16,556 bases of DNA from Bacillota bacterium. GTDB taxonomy: Bacteria; Bacillota; Clostridia; Tissierellales; Sporanaerobacteraceae. The notes under the pieces are model-generated. The model ran no database searches and was not told the DNA's origin. It saw only the letters and a program-made list of their open reading frames with translations. The position numbers were made by a program, and so were the translations under genes. Positions within the stretch are counted from its first letter, which is position 1, and every line of letters begins with the position of its first letter. Shown piece by piece: positions 1 to 7,084 of this stretch. The stretch is from NCBI GenBank assembly GCA_029779375.1, contig JAKPAR010000261.1:1-16556 (forward strand), in the 5' to 3' direction.

Positions 1-1
1 A

Positions 2-922
2 GAGAAAAAGCATAAATCTAAAAGGTGGGTCAATATACTCATTGTATACTTGATATTTTTTGGAATAATAGCTTTGTTTTTTATAGTTATTACTCCAACT
101 GTTGTAGATAGTATCAAAAATTTAGCGAGAGATTTACCTGGATATATGAGAACAACTCAAAGATGGCTTGAAACTCTGCCTTCACGATTCTCTGGTGCTG
201 ATAAATATGGAATTGTTGAAGAAATTCAATCGGCATTGGATAATTTGATACTTAAAGCTAGCGAAGGAATCGGACCACTTTTAAACAAGACTTTAACTCA
301 AATAATCAATTTTACATCTGGGTTTGTAAACTTTGTTTTGGGAGCTATAATATCTATATATATATTGAAAGATAAAGAAGGATTTGTAAAAGGATTTAAG
401 AAACTTAATTATGCTTTATTTTCCAAGGAAAAGGCAGAATCTATCATAACTGTGCAAAATGAAATAAAAGAAGCTTTTTCAAAGTTTTTTGTAGGTAAGA
501 TAATAGATTCAGCTATTATAGGTGTATTGTGCTTTATAGGACTTATAATCATGAAAGTACCTTATGCAGTTTTGATTAGTCTTATAGTTGGAGTGACCAA
601 TATGATACCTTATTTTGGCCCATTCATAGGAATGATACCAGCAGGAGTTATCACATTGTTTGATAGACCTATAAAAGCACTTTGGGTTATCATATTTATA
701 TTTGCATTACAACAATTTGATGGATTGTATTTAGGACCTAAGATACTTGGAATACAAGTTGGGATGAAACCTTTCTGGATAATAACAGCTATTTTGGTAG
801 GTGGCGGATTCTTTGGAGTATGGGGAATGCTATTTGCAGTTCCTATAGCAGCAGTGATTAAATCTCTTCTTGATAGATATACTAAGAAACAGCTTGAATT
901 GAAAGGATTAAGCAATAAATAA
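2..922 (+). CDS. AI-2E family transporter (5' end outside window)
   Basis: This is the C-terminal 306 residues of a multi-pass membrane protein of the AI-2E transporter family (formerly UPF0118/PerM-like). The reading frame is open to the window edge, so the start lies upstream; family members are usually about 340-380 residues, so roughly 40-60 residues are missing. Hydrophobic segments occur at the visible N-terminus (after KKHKSKRW), around FVNFVLGAIISIYIL, in the IIGVLCFIGLIIM region, and near the C-terminus (IITAILVGGGFFGVWGMLF). The family-typical motif MIPYFGPFIGMIPAG is present, as is the amphipathic SIKNLARDLPGYMR stretch between early helices. Family members are proposed exporters of small molecules or ions (AI-2 in TqsA, Na+/H+ in others), and the substrate cannot be read from sequence. 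The gene ends tail to tail with a minus-strand gene, and its stop codon touches a hairpin at 921-948. Confidence 0.9.
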   Translation, partial: EKKHKSKRWVNILIVYLIFFGIIALFFIVITPTVVDSIKNLARDLPGYMRTTQRWLETLPSRFSGADKYGIVEEIQSALDNLILKASEGIGPLLNKTLTQIINFTSGFVNFVLGAIISIYILKDKEGFVKGFKKLNYALFSKEKAESIITVQNEIKEAFSKFFVGKIIDSAIIGVLCFIGLIIMKVPYAVLISLIVGVTNMIPYFGPFIGMIPAGVITLFDRPIKALWVIIFIFALQQFDGLYLGPKILGIQVGMKPFWIITAILVGGGFFGVWGMLFAVPIAAVIKSLLDRYTKKQLELKGLSNK

Positions 923-948
923 CAGAGTAGCCATTTGGCTACTCTGTT
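921..948. terminator. Shared hairpin between convergent genes
   Basis: A perfect 12-bp stem (aacagagtagcc / ggctactctgtt) has a 4-nt loop (attt). It starts at the last two bases of the transporter stop codon and contains the stop codon (939-941) and last codons of the minus-strand CofE-like gene. Neither side has a strong U-tract, though the minus side (atttatt) is the better one. It is probably a two-way terminator for both convergent genes. Confidence 0.7.
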
Positions 949-2126
949 GCATAATTGTCGAAATATCCTTGTATGTGTACTATTGGGGTTCCTTTGTCGC
1001 CACTTCCACTGGTCAAGTCACATAGACTTCCCAACAAATCTGTCAGTTGTCTTGGGGTAGTGCCTAAGGATTCAGCACTTCCTACGAGATTTTCATTTTT
1101 TTCTTTTATTTTATTTTTCATTGCTTCTTTCATTTCTTCTCCACTGAGATCTTTTAGTTCTGTATCAGCAAGGTATTTTAGTTTTATTTCATTTGGAGTT
1201 CCTCTTAGCCCATCAGTACATCCAGGAGAAACTACTGGATCGGCAAGTTCCCATATTTTGCCTACGGGATCTTTAAAAGCTCCATCTCCATATATCATGA
1301 CTTCTACATGTTTTCCTGTAGCTTCTTTTATCTTTTTTTGAATTTCATCTACATAATATTGACAATCTTTAGGGAACAATTTCAATTTTGTATCTGTAGA
1401 TAAATTTGAACCCAGTAGCCCATATTCTGGATTGTATCCACTTCCATCTACAGGAGTACTCAATATATCATCTAGTCCATAAACTGTTTTTGCACCAGCT
1501 TTTTTAAGGATTCTTTTGGTTCTTTTTCTTTCATGAATATTGGCAACCAATACTTCATCAGTGTATTTTAAAATGGTTCTAGGATCATTTGAAAGAATTA
1601 TTTCGATATTGTCGTTTACAGCTAAATCTTTATACATACGAACATAGTCAACACCTGTAAAAGGATGAGCAACTACTTCTCCAAACAGTTTTCTATATTC
1701 TTTTTCACTCAATACATCGGTGTAAGGGTTTAAACCCAATTCATCCATTTTGTCAATATCCATGAGAGGGTTTCCTTCTTCGTCAGAAGGATAATTAAGT
1801 ACTAGATATATTTTCTTTTCTGTCATTGCTATTGCCTTTAGAATGATGGAAAATCTATTTCTACTTAGTATTGGAAATATAACTCCTATATCTCCTTTAA
1901 ATTTAGTATTTATATCTTTGGCAATTTGATCTATAGTAGCATAGTTTCCTTGTGCTCTAGCTACTAGAGATTCTGTGATTCCTATTACATCTTTATCTTT
2001 TATTTCATAGTTTTCGCATTTTGCAGAATTTAGCACTGAATTTACTACAATATTTATTATATCATCTCCTTCTTTAATGATAGGAGCTCTTATACCTCTA
2101 GCTGTAGTACCTACTGTTCTAACCAT
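939..2126 (-). CDS. CofE-like (F420-0:glutamate ligase family) protein
   Basis: This 395-residue soluble protein belongs to the F420-0:gamma-glutamyl ligase family as it occurs in clostridia. The N-terminal part carries the family pattern: TTARGIRAPIIKEGDDI, then KDKDVIGITESLVARAQGN. A second conserved part comes late (EVMIYGDGAFKDPVGKIWE, then DPVVSPGCTDGLRGTPNEIK), and the Gly-rich SGSGDKGTPIVHIQGYFD ends the protein. Canonical CofE is about 250 residues and adds glutamate to F420-0 using GTP. This protein is much longer, mainly through a central stretch containing VAHPFTGVDYVRMYKDL, and it may use another acceptor. No other F420-biosynthesis gene is in the window. The start has a good site (aggagg at 2134-2139, 7-nt spacing). 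It lies 63 nt downstream of the folate cyclo-ligase on the same strand and has its own promoter candidate. Family membership is fairly safe, but the substrate is unknown. Confidence 0.82.
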   Translation of the reverse strand: MVRTVGTTARGIRAPIIKEGDDIINIVVNSVLNSAKCENYEIKDKDVIGITESLVARAQGNYATIDQIAKDINTKFKGDIGVIFPILSRNRFSIILKAIAMTEKKIYLVLNYPSDEEGNPLMDIDKMDELGLNPYTDVLSEKEYRKLFGEVVAHPFTGVDYVRMYKDLAVNDNIEIILSNDPRTILKYTDEVLVANIHERKRTKRILKKAGAKTVYGLDDILSTPVDGSGYNPEYGLLGSNLSTDTKLKLFPKDCQYYVDEIQKKIKEATGKHVEVMIYGDGAFKDPVGKIWELADPVVSPGCTDGLRGTPNEIKLKYLADTELKDLSGEEMKEAMKNKIKEKNENLVGSAESLGTTPRQLTDLLGSLCDLTSGSGDKGTPIVHIQGYFDNYATE

Positions 2127-2168
2127 TTAAATTCCTCCTAAAAATAGAATTAAGAAATTTCCCTATAC

Positions 2169-2177
2169 ATTATACCA
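2169..2177 (-). promoter_or_regulatory. Extended -10 promoter of the CofE-like gene
   Basis: Read on the minus strand this is TGGTATAAT, a consensus -10 with an extended TGn element. The -35 region is poor, as expected for an extended -10 promoter. It lies about 43 nt upstream of the start codon, just past the stop codon of the upstream cyclo-ligase gene. The CofE-like gene can therefore be transcribed on its own or by read-through. Confidence 0.6.
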
Positions 2178-2189
2178 TTTTTTTTGGGC

Positions 2190-2786
2190 TTAATAGAATT
2201 TTTCGCTATTTTTTGTTTTGCAGTTGATGAATTCTTTTTCTGTAAGGATAAAATCTACTGGCAAATCATAGCAACCCCTTGGTACATTATCTATCAATTG
2301 CAAATCATATGCAAGACCTATTGTAGTAGTTTTTTTATTTAAATTAGGTAAAAATCTATCATAATACCCGCCTCCATAGCCAATTCTATACCCATTTCTA
2401 TCAAAAATAGCTCCGGGAACTAAAACTAAATCTATAATAGAAGGGTGAACAATCCTTATAAATTCATTTTTAGGTGCCAAAATATTGTATGTACTTATTT
2501 CTAATTCCTCATCAAAATCTTTCAATTCAGATATTATTAGTTTTCTTTCTTCTTTTATTGTGATTGGAATTCCAATTCTTTTTCCAATGTCTATAGAGTG
2601 CCTTATTATTTCTTCAGTTCGTACTTCTTTGTTAAAATCTACATAAGTCATGATGAAAGAACTATTTTTATATATGTCCAATTGAAATAAATTCATCGCT
2701 ATATCATGGCTGATACGCTCTACTTCTAGGTTTGAGAGATTATTTCTTTTTTCTATATAATGTTTTCTTAAAATTTTCTTATCCAT
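2190..2786 (-). CDS. 5-formyltetrahydrofolate cyclo-ligase (MTHFS, YgfA/YqgN family)
   Basis: This cytosolic enzyme of one-carbon metabolism converts 5-formyl-THF to 5,10-methenyl-THF with ATP, returning the storage or inhibitory folate to the active pool. The 198-residue length is normal for the family. The hallmark substrate/ATP motif is intact: VPGAIFDRNGYRIG followed by YGGGYYDRFL (residues 123-146), then GCYDLPVDFILTE near the C-terminus. The N-terminal KKILRKHYIEKRNNLS matches the usual Lys/Arg-rich nucleotide-binding start. The ATG at 2784-2786 is preceded by agaggtga (2791-2798), a good ribosome binding site. It is the first gene of a likely two-gene minus-strand unit with the CofE-like gene, with no visible terminator between them. 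It is divergent from ftsE across a 198-nt AT-rich spacer. Confidence 0.95.
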   Translation of the reverse strand: MDKKILRKHYIEKRNNLSNLEVERISHDIAMNLFQLDIYKNSSFIMTYVDFNKEVRTEEIIRHSIDIGKRIGIPITIKEERKLIISELKDFDEELEISTYNILAPKNEFIRIVHPSIIDLVLVPGAIFDRNGYRIGYGGGYYDRFLPNLNKKTTTIGLAYDLQLIDNVPRGCYDLPVDFILTEKEFINCKTKNSEKFY

Positions 2787-2835
2787 AAGCTCACCTCTTA
2801 TAGTTTATTTATTGTTCAATTTATATTATAATATA

Positions 2836-2864
2836 ATAATATAATAGATGATTACATATGGCAA
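2836..2864 (-). promoter_or_regulatory. Promoter candidate for the folate cyclo-ligase
   Basis: On the minus strand, TTGCCA (2859-2864) and TATTAT (2836-2841) are separated by 17 nt, each one mismatch from the sigma-A consensus. It sits about 50 nt upstream of the start codon. The surrounding 2821-2848 is almost pure A/T, so several other -10-like hexamers exist and the exact site is uncertain. Confidence 0.5.
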
Positions 2865-2929
2865 AAAATAACGAAAAAAACTTGTAAAAAATAAGAGGAT
2901 TTATGATAAATTAGTAGAAGAAGTTATTG

Positions 2930-2935
2930 TATAAT
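2930..2935 (+). promoter_or_regulatory. -10 candidate for the ftsE-ftsX-M23 operon
   Basis: TATAAT lies 49 nt upstream of the ftsE ATG. No good -35 box stands 16-18 nt before it (the region reads taaatt), so the assignment rests on the -10 alone. The 198-nt spacer 2787-2984 holds the two divergent promoters and otherwise nothing I recognise. Confidence 0.35.
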
Positions 2936-2984
2936 ATTTGTATAGTAGATTAAATGACTAGCATATAATAAGGGTGGTAAAAAT

Positions 2985-3674
2985 ATGATAAAATTCATCA
3001 ATGTAAGCAAAGTATACGAAGACAATGGTGCCAAAGCTTTGAGCAATGTAAATATGTTTATAGGGAAAGGAGAATTTGTTTTTCTTGTTGGACCAAGTGG
3101 TGCAGGAAAATCGACTATAATAAAATTGCTTTTAAAAGAAATAGACCCAACATCAGGTACTATTATTTTAAATGATATTGATATAACAAAAGTTAAAAAT
3201 AGAAAAGTTCCTTATATAAGGAGAAATATTGGAGTTGTCTTTCAGGATTTTAGATTGCTTCCAAATAAGACTGTATATGAAAATATAGCTTTTGCTATGG
3301 AAATTATAGGTTCTCATCCAAAGGAAATAAGAAGAAGAGTGCCAATGGTTTTGAGTATGGTGGATTTAAGTGGCAAAGCCTACTGTTATCCAGATCAATT
3401 ATCTGGTGGAGAACATCAGAGAGTTGCCATAGCTAGAGCTATTGTGAACAATCCACCTGTATTGATAGCGGACGAGCCTACAGGAAATTTAGATCCAGAT
3501 ACAGCTTGGGAAATCATGAAGATAATTAAAGATATAAATAGAAGAGGTACTACAGTACTTATGGCTACTCATGCCAAAGATATAGTAAATTCTATGAAAA
3601 GAAGAGTCATAGCTATCGAAGGAGGAAGAGTTGTAAGAGACGAAGAGAAAGGTGTGTATGAGTATGAAGCTTAG
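2985..3674 (+). CDS. ftsE: Cell-division ATP-binding protein FtsE
   Basis: FtsE is the cytosolic ATPase of the FtsEX complex, which uses ATP hydrolysis to signal across the membrane and activate peptidoglycan hydrolases; it is not known to transport a substrate. At 229 residues it is full length. Visible ABC motifs: Walker A GPSGAGKST (36-44), Q-loop VVFQDFRLLP (Q87), signature LSGGEHQR (139-146), Walker B VLIADEPTGNLD with E164, and H-loop H196. The phrase FQDFRLLPNKTVYENIAF is typical of FtsE. The start is supported by agggtgg (2971-2977) 7 nt before the ATG. The 3' end overlaps ftsX, suggesting translational coupling. The downstream M23 peptidase is the likely effector. Confidence 0.97.
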   Translation: MIKFINVSKVYEDNGAKALSNVNMFIGKGEFVFLVGPSGAGKSTIIKLLLKEIDPTSGTIILNDIDITKVKNRKVPYIRRNIGVVFQDFRLLPNKTVYENIAFAMEIIGSHPKEIRRRVPMVLSMVDLSGKAYCYPDQLSGGEHQRVAIARAIVNNPPVLIADEPTGNLDPDTAWEIMKIIKDINRRGTTVLMATHAKDIVNSMKRRVIAIEGGRVVRDEEKGVYEYEA

Positions 3675-4560
3675 AATATTTAAGAATATATTAAAGCAGG
3701 GATTTCAAGGTTCTTGGAGAAATAGAGGAATGGGATTGGCTTCTATAGGTTCTATCACAGCAGTACTTGTCATACTTGGAATGGTTTTAATTATTATATT
3801 GAGTATAAATAATATAGTAGTTGAGACTAAAAATAAATTTGATGAAATACAAATTTATTTGGAAGATGATATAGAAAGTGAAAAGATGAAGGAAATAGAA
3901 GATAAGCTTAAGTCTTCTGAAGGAGTTACAGATGTATATTTTGAATCTAAAGATGAAGCTTTAGAGATAATGAAGAAGGATTGGGGAGAAGAATCTTATC
4001 TACTTGAGGGACTTGAAGAAAATCCATTACCTAATTCATATATTGTCAAACTAAAAGATATAGAATATGCGGACAATGTAGTTTCTAAATTGGAAGGTAT
4101 AGATGGAATAGAAGAAATAAAATACTACAAGGATGTCATTGAAAAGCTTCTTGCTGCAGCTAATTATATAAAGGTCGGAGGAATAATCATCATAGCTATT
4201 TTAATGTTTGTTTCTGTGTTTATAATTTCAAATACTATAAAGATTACAGTTACGGCTAGAAAGAGAGAAATAAATATTATGAAATATGTTGGAGCTACCA
4301 ATGGCTACATTCGAGGGCCTTTTGTCATTGAGGGGATTATATTAGGCCTCATAGGAGCGGGACTATCAATTCTTATTGTCAATTATGGATATGAGTATCT
4401 CTTTAAAGTCATAAGTGAAAAATTGTATGTAATATTTACAGTTTATCTTGTAGCACCACATGCACTTTTAAAGGATATAATCATTATGTTTATGGCAATA
4501 GGAGTTGGTATTGGAACCTTGGGAAGTTTAATATCATTAAAGAAATTTTTAAATGCGTAG
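3658..4560 (+). CDS. ftsX: Cell-division membrane protein FtsX
   Basis: FtsX is the membrane partner of FtsE. It has four predicted transmembrane helices (about residues 23-45, 170-190, 215-235 and 265-290) with a large extracellular loop between the first two that contacts the hydrolase or its activator. The loop contains the family-typical NPLPNSYIVKL (from residue 122), preceded by FDEIQIYLEDDI. The C-terminal half has the FtsX/MacB-type KREINIMKYVGATNGYIRGPF segment. Three in-frame starts exist: GTG 3652, ATG 3658 and ATG 3664. I chose ATG 3658 because aaagg (3648-3652) lies 5 nt upstream, giving 300 residues and a 17-nt overlap with ftsE. The M23 gene follows after 15 nt. Confidence 0.96.
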   Translation: MSMKLRIFKNILKQGFQGSWRNRGMGLASIGSITAVLVILGMVLIIILSINNIVVETKNKFDEIQIYLEDDIESEKMKEIEDKLKSSEGVTDVYFESKDEALEIMKKDWGEESYLLEGLEENPLPNSYIVKLKDIEYADNVVSKLEGIDGIEEIKYYKDVIEKLLAAANYIKVGGIIIIAILMFVSVFIISNTIKITVTARKREINIMKYVGATNGYIRGPFVIEGIILGLIGAGLSILIVNYGYEYLFKVISEKLYVIFTVYLVAPHALLKDIIIMFMAIGVGIGTLGSLISLKKFLNA

Positions 4561-4575
4561 AGAGGGGGACTTGAG

Positions 4576-5718
4576 ATGAAAAGAAAAAGAAATGTTGTGC
4601 TGCTACTTTTATTTGCTATAGTCATAGGTGCATTTACAGGAGCTTATGCTGAAAAGGGAACTATTGAAAGTTTGAACAAAGAGCTTAAAGAAAATGAAAA
4701 AAAACAAAATGCAATAAAAGGTGAAAAAAAGGATTTACAAAAAGAACAAGCTGATTTAACTAAAGAAATTGATGAACTAGATAGAAAAATATCTGAAGCT
4801 GGAAAAGAATTAAATGATGTAGAAAAGGAATTGGCAAAGATAAGTGCTAATATAGAAAAGACTAGGAAAGAATTGAAGGAAGCAGAAGAAAAAATTGATG
4901 AAAAAAATGATACCCTAAATTCCAGATTAAGAGTTATGTATAAAAATGGGAATATTGGGTATTTAGAAGTACTTCTTTCTTCTGCAAATATTAGAGATTT
5001 TCTTTCTAGGAAGGATATGGTACAAGCTATAGTAGATCATGATACAAATTTACTTAAATATATGAAGGAACAAAGACAAATTGTAGAGGCCAAAGAAAGA
5101 GAATTGCAAGTAGAAAGAGCTTCACAGGAAACTGCAAAGCGAAAAATAGAAAGTAAAAAGCATGATTTAATTGTAGCTACAAGAAGTAAAGAAGGTCGAA
5201 TGAAGGATGTAGAGAAAAACATAAAGCAATTGGAAAAGATGGAAGATGAGCTAATCAGAGAGGCAAAGGAATATGTATCTAAAATTAAGGCATTGCAAGT
5301 AAAAACAGGTCCTTATTCAGGTGGGAAAATGGGTTGGCCAGTGCCAGGACATTCGAGAATTAGTTCACCTTTTGGATATAGAATTCATCCAATATTTAAG
5401 ACGAAGAAATTACATACTGGAATAGATATTCCAGCTCCAACAGGCACAAGTGTTGTGGCTGCAGCAGATGGTACAGTTATTTTTGCAGGGTGGCTTGGAG
5501 GATATGGCAATGCTGTCATGGTTGATCATGGCGGTGGTATAGTGACTCTTTATGGACACAATTCTTCTATATCTGTTGGAGTGGGTACGGATGTTTCTAG
5601 AGGCCAAACTATAGCTAAGGCTGGAAGTACTGGTTATTCAACAGGGCCACATTGTCACTTTGAGGTTAGAAGAAATGGAGCTTATGAAGATCCGATACCT
5701 TGGTTGAGGGGAAATTAA
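4576..5718 (+). CDS. Secreted coiled-coil M23 peptidase, probable FtsEX-controlled hydrolase
   Basis: This 380-residue protein starts with a clear signal peptide (MKRKRN, hydrophobic core, predicted cleavage after GAYA). Residues about 28-240 form a Lys/Glu-rich coiled coil like that of EnvC, PcsB and CwlO. The C-terminal M23/LytM domain begins near 252 (GWPVPGHSRISSPFGYRIHP). The zinc and catalytic residues are complete: H280 and D284 in HTGID, H328 in YGHNS, and H359/H361 in HCHFEVR. In E. coli EnvC the LytM domain has lost zinc ligands and only activates amidases. Here the domain should itself cut peptide cross-links (inference). Its place as third gene in the ftsEX operon, 15 nt after ftsX with aggggga 6 nt before the ATG, argues that FtsX controls the coiled coil. 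Its stop codon lies in the loop of a terminator. Confidence 0.93.
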   Translation: MKRKRNVVLLLLFAIVIGAFTGAYAEKGTIESLNKELKENEKKQNAIKGEKKDLQKEQADLTKEIDELDRKISEAGKELNDVEKELAKISANIEKTRKELKEAEEKIDEKNDTLNSRLRVMYKNGNIGYLEVLLSSANIRDFLSRKDMVQAIVDHDTNLLKYMKEQRQIVEAKERELQVERASQETAKRKIESKKHDLIVATRSKEGRMKDVEKNIKQLEKMEDELIREAKEYVSKIKALQVKTGPYSGGKMGWPVPGHSRISSPFGYRIHPIFKTKKLHTGIDIPAPTGTSVVAAADGTVIFAGWLGGYGNAVMVDHGGGIVTLYGHNSSISVGVGTDVSRGQTIAKAGSTGYSTGPHCHFEVRRNGAYEDPIPWLRGN

Positions 5719-5743
5719 TTTCCCTCTTTTTTTTCTTTTTTTT
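5706..5743 (+). terminator. Intrinsic terminator of the ftsEX-M23 operon
   Basis: A stem gggaaa / tttccc with loop ttaa (5709-5724), extendable through gag/ctc with one bulged g, is followed by a long T-run (5727-5743, one C). The TAA stop of the M23 gene is the loop itself. This is a strong rho-independent terminator, and its T-run runs straight into the -35 box of the next promoter. Confidence 0.88.
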
Positions 5744-5770
5744 GAAAAGTATTATTGCTAATGGTATAAT
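5742..5770 (+). promoter_or_regulatory. Sigma-A promoter of the ctp-PDZ operon
   Basis: TTGAAA (5742-5747) and TATAAT (5765-5770) are separated by exactly 17 nt, with an extended TGG before the -10. The -35 overlaps the end of the upstream terminator T-run. The start codon is about 57 nt downstream. This is one of the two best promoters in the window. Confidence 0.85.
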
Positions 5771-5815
5771 GTAAAAGTAGTTTTAATAAACTAAACTACA
5801 TAATGCTTATTAATT

Positions 5816-5821
5816 GAGGTG
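5816..5821 (+). promoter_or_regulatory. Ribosome binding site that fixes the ctp start
   Basis: The sequence gaggtg sits 6 nt before ATG 5828. An upstream in-frame GTG at 5819 overlaps this site and so cannot be the start. Confidence 0.75.
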
Positions 5822-5827
5822 AATAGA

Positions 5828-7054
5828 ATGTCAAAAAAGAAGAATATTGCCATTGTTGTAGCAATTGTCATTATGACTAATATTATGACATATATTGTTG
5901 GAAATGTATTACCGACCCCATTAAATAACAAAGTACTTATTTCTAAATCCGAGTTTGATGAACTAAACACATTTTATAAAAAGTATTCTAAGGTTATGGT
6001 GGCGGAAGAAGCTATAAAGAAAAACTTCTTGAAAGAAGTAGATGATGAAACCCTTATAGATGGTCAACTAAAGGGTATGTTTGAAGCATTAAAAGATCCT
6101 TATTCTCTATACATGACCAAAGAAGAGTTTAAAGACTTTATGGAACATACAAAAGGTGTTTATGGAGGAATTGGTGTCATTGTGACACCAGGAGAAGACA
6201 ATTTGATAACTGTGGTTTCTCCTATAGAGGATACACCAGGTGAAAAAGCAGGTATAAAAACTGGAGATAAGATAATAAAAGTAAATGGAGAGGAATTTTC
6301 AGCTGATAAAATGGATGCAGCAGTGAAAATCATGAAGGGAGAACCAGGTACAGAGGTAAGTTTAACTATCTTAAGACAAGATAAAGAAGGAAAAACTAAT
6401 GAAATAGAAATGAAAATTGTGAGAGAAGAGATTAGAATAAAGAGTGTCAAGTCTACTGTATTAGAGGATAAAATTGGTTATATAAAGATAACTTCTTTTG
6501 ATGATTTGACATATAAAGATTTTAAGAGTGAACTAAATAGTTTGGAAAAACAAAATATAAAGGGAATTGTATTGGATTTAAGAAATAATCCAGGAGGCCT
6601 ATTAGATGTATGTGCAGATATAGCAGATGAATTTTTGGGAGAAGGAACTATAGTATATACTGAGACTAGAAATGGGGAAAGGGAGTATTTGAAATCAGAT
6701 AAGAAAAAAACAGATTTGCCTTTGGTTGTACTTGTAAATGAAGGAAGTGCTAGTGCTTCTGAAATTTTGGCTGGAGCAATTAAAGATACAAAAAGAGGAG
6801 AGCTTATAGGAACTAAGACTTTTGGGAAAGGTATAGTACAGAGGATTATAAAACTTCCAGATGGTTCTGGATATAAACTTACTGTTTCAGAATATTTTAC
6901 GCCAAATGGAACCAATATTCATGGTATAGGGATTACTCCAGATGTTATAATAGAATTGCCAGAAGATGTAGAAATGATTGGTGTTGAAAATTTAAAACAA
7001 GATGTTCAACTTCAAAAAGCTATTGAAATGATGAAAGCTAAAATAGCTAAATAG
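5828..7054 (+). CDS. ctpB: CtpB-like S41 carboxy-terminal processing protease
   Basis: This 408-residue membrane-anchored serine protease faces the cell exterior. An N-terminal transmembrane segment (about residues 6-28) is followed by a helical linker, a PDZ domain (about 95-180; GVYGGIGVIVTPGEDN, AGIKTGDKIIKVNGEEF) and the S41 core (LDLRNNPGGLLD, then NEGSASASEILAG). The Ser/Lys/Gln catalytic set can be read as S309 (middle serine of SASAS), K334 and Q338 (TFGKGIVQ). As I recall, B. subtilis CtpB has the same residue numbers. CtpB cleaves SpoIVFA during sporulation; other CTPs trim or degrade envelope proteins, including wall hydrolases. It shares an operon with the PDZ membrane protein 30 nt downstream and lies next to the ftsEX-M23 operon. 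Orthology to CtpB rather than another CTP rests on the neighbours and is inference. Confidence 0.93.
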   Translation: MSKKKNIAIVVAIVIMTNIMTYIVGNVLPTPLNNKVLISKSEFDELNTFYKKYSKVMVAEEAIKKNFLKEVDDETLIDGQLKGMFEALKDPYSLYMTKEEFKDFMEHTKGVYGGIGVIVTPGEDNLITVVSPIEDTPGEKAGIKTGDKIIKVNGEEFSADKMDAAVKIMKGEPGTEVSLTILRQDKEGKTNEIEMKIVREEIRIKSVKSTVLEDKIGYIKITSFDDLTYKDFKSELNSLEKQNIKGIVLDLRNNPGGLLDVCADIADEFLGEGTIVYTETRNGEREYLKSDKKKTDLPLVVLVNEGSASASEILAGAIKDTKRGELIGTKTFGKGIVQRIIKLPDGSGYKLTVSEYFTPNGTNIHGIGITPDVIIELPEDVEMIGVENLKQDVQLQKAIEMMKAKIAK

Positions 7055-7084
7055 ATATAAATATGTTTATTAGGGGAGTAGTAG

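Noticed and set aside
955..1341. Open frame on the plus strand across the 3' end of the CofE-like gene
   Set aside because: It has no ribosome binding site and a low-complexity Ser/Phe-rich product, and it lies fully inside a gene with clear family motifs on the other strand.
939..2786. F420 biosynthesis locus
   Set aside because: Only one CofE-like protein is present, with atypical length. The neighbour is a folate enzyme and no other F420 gene is visible.
2964..2969. TATAAT just before ftsE
   Set aside because: Transcription would start at the ribosome binding site or start codon, leaving no leader; the upstream TATAAT at 2930 is more plausible.
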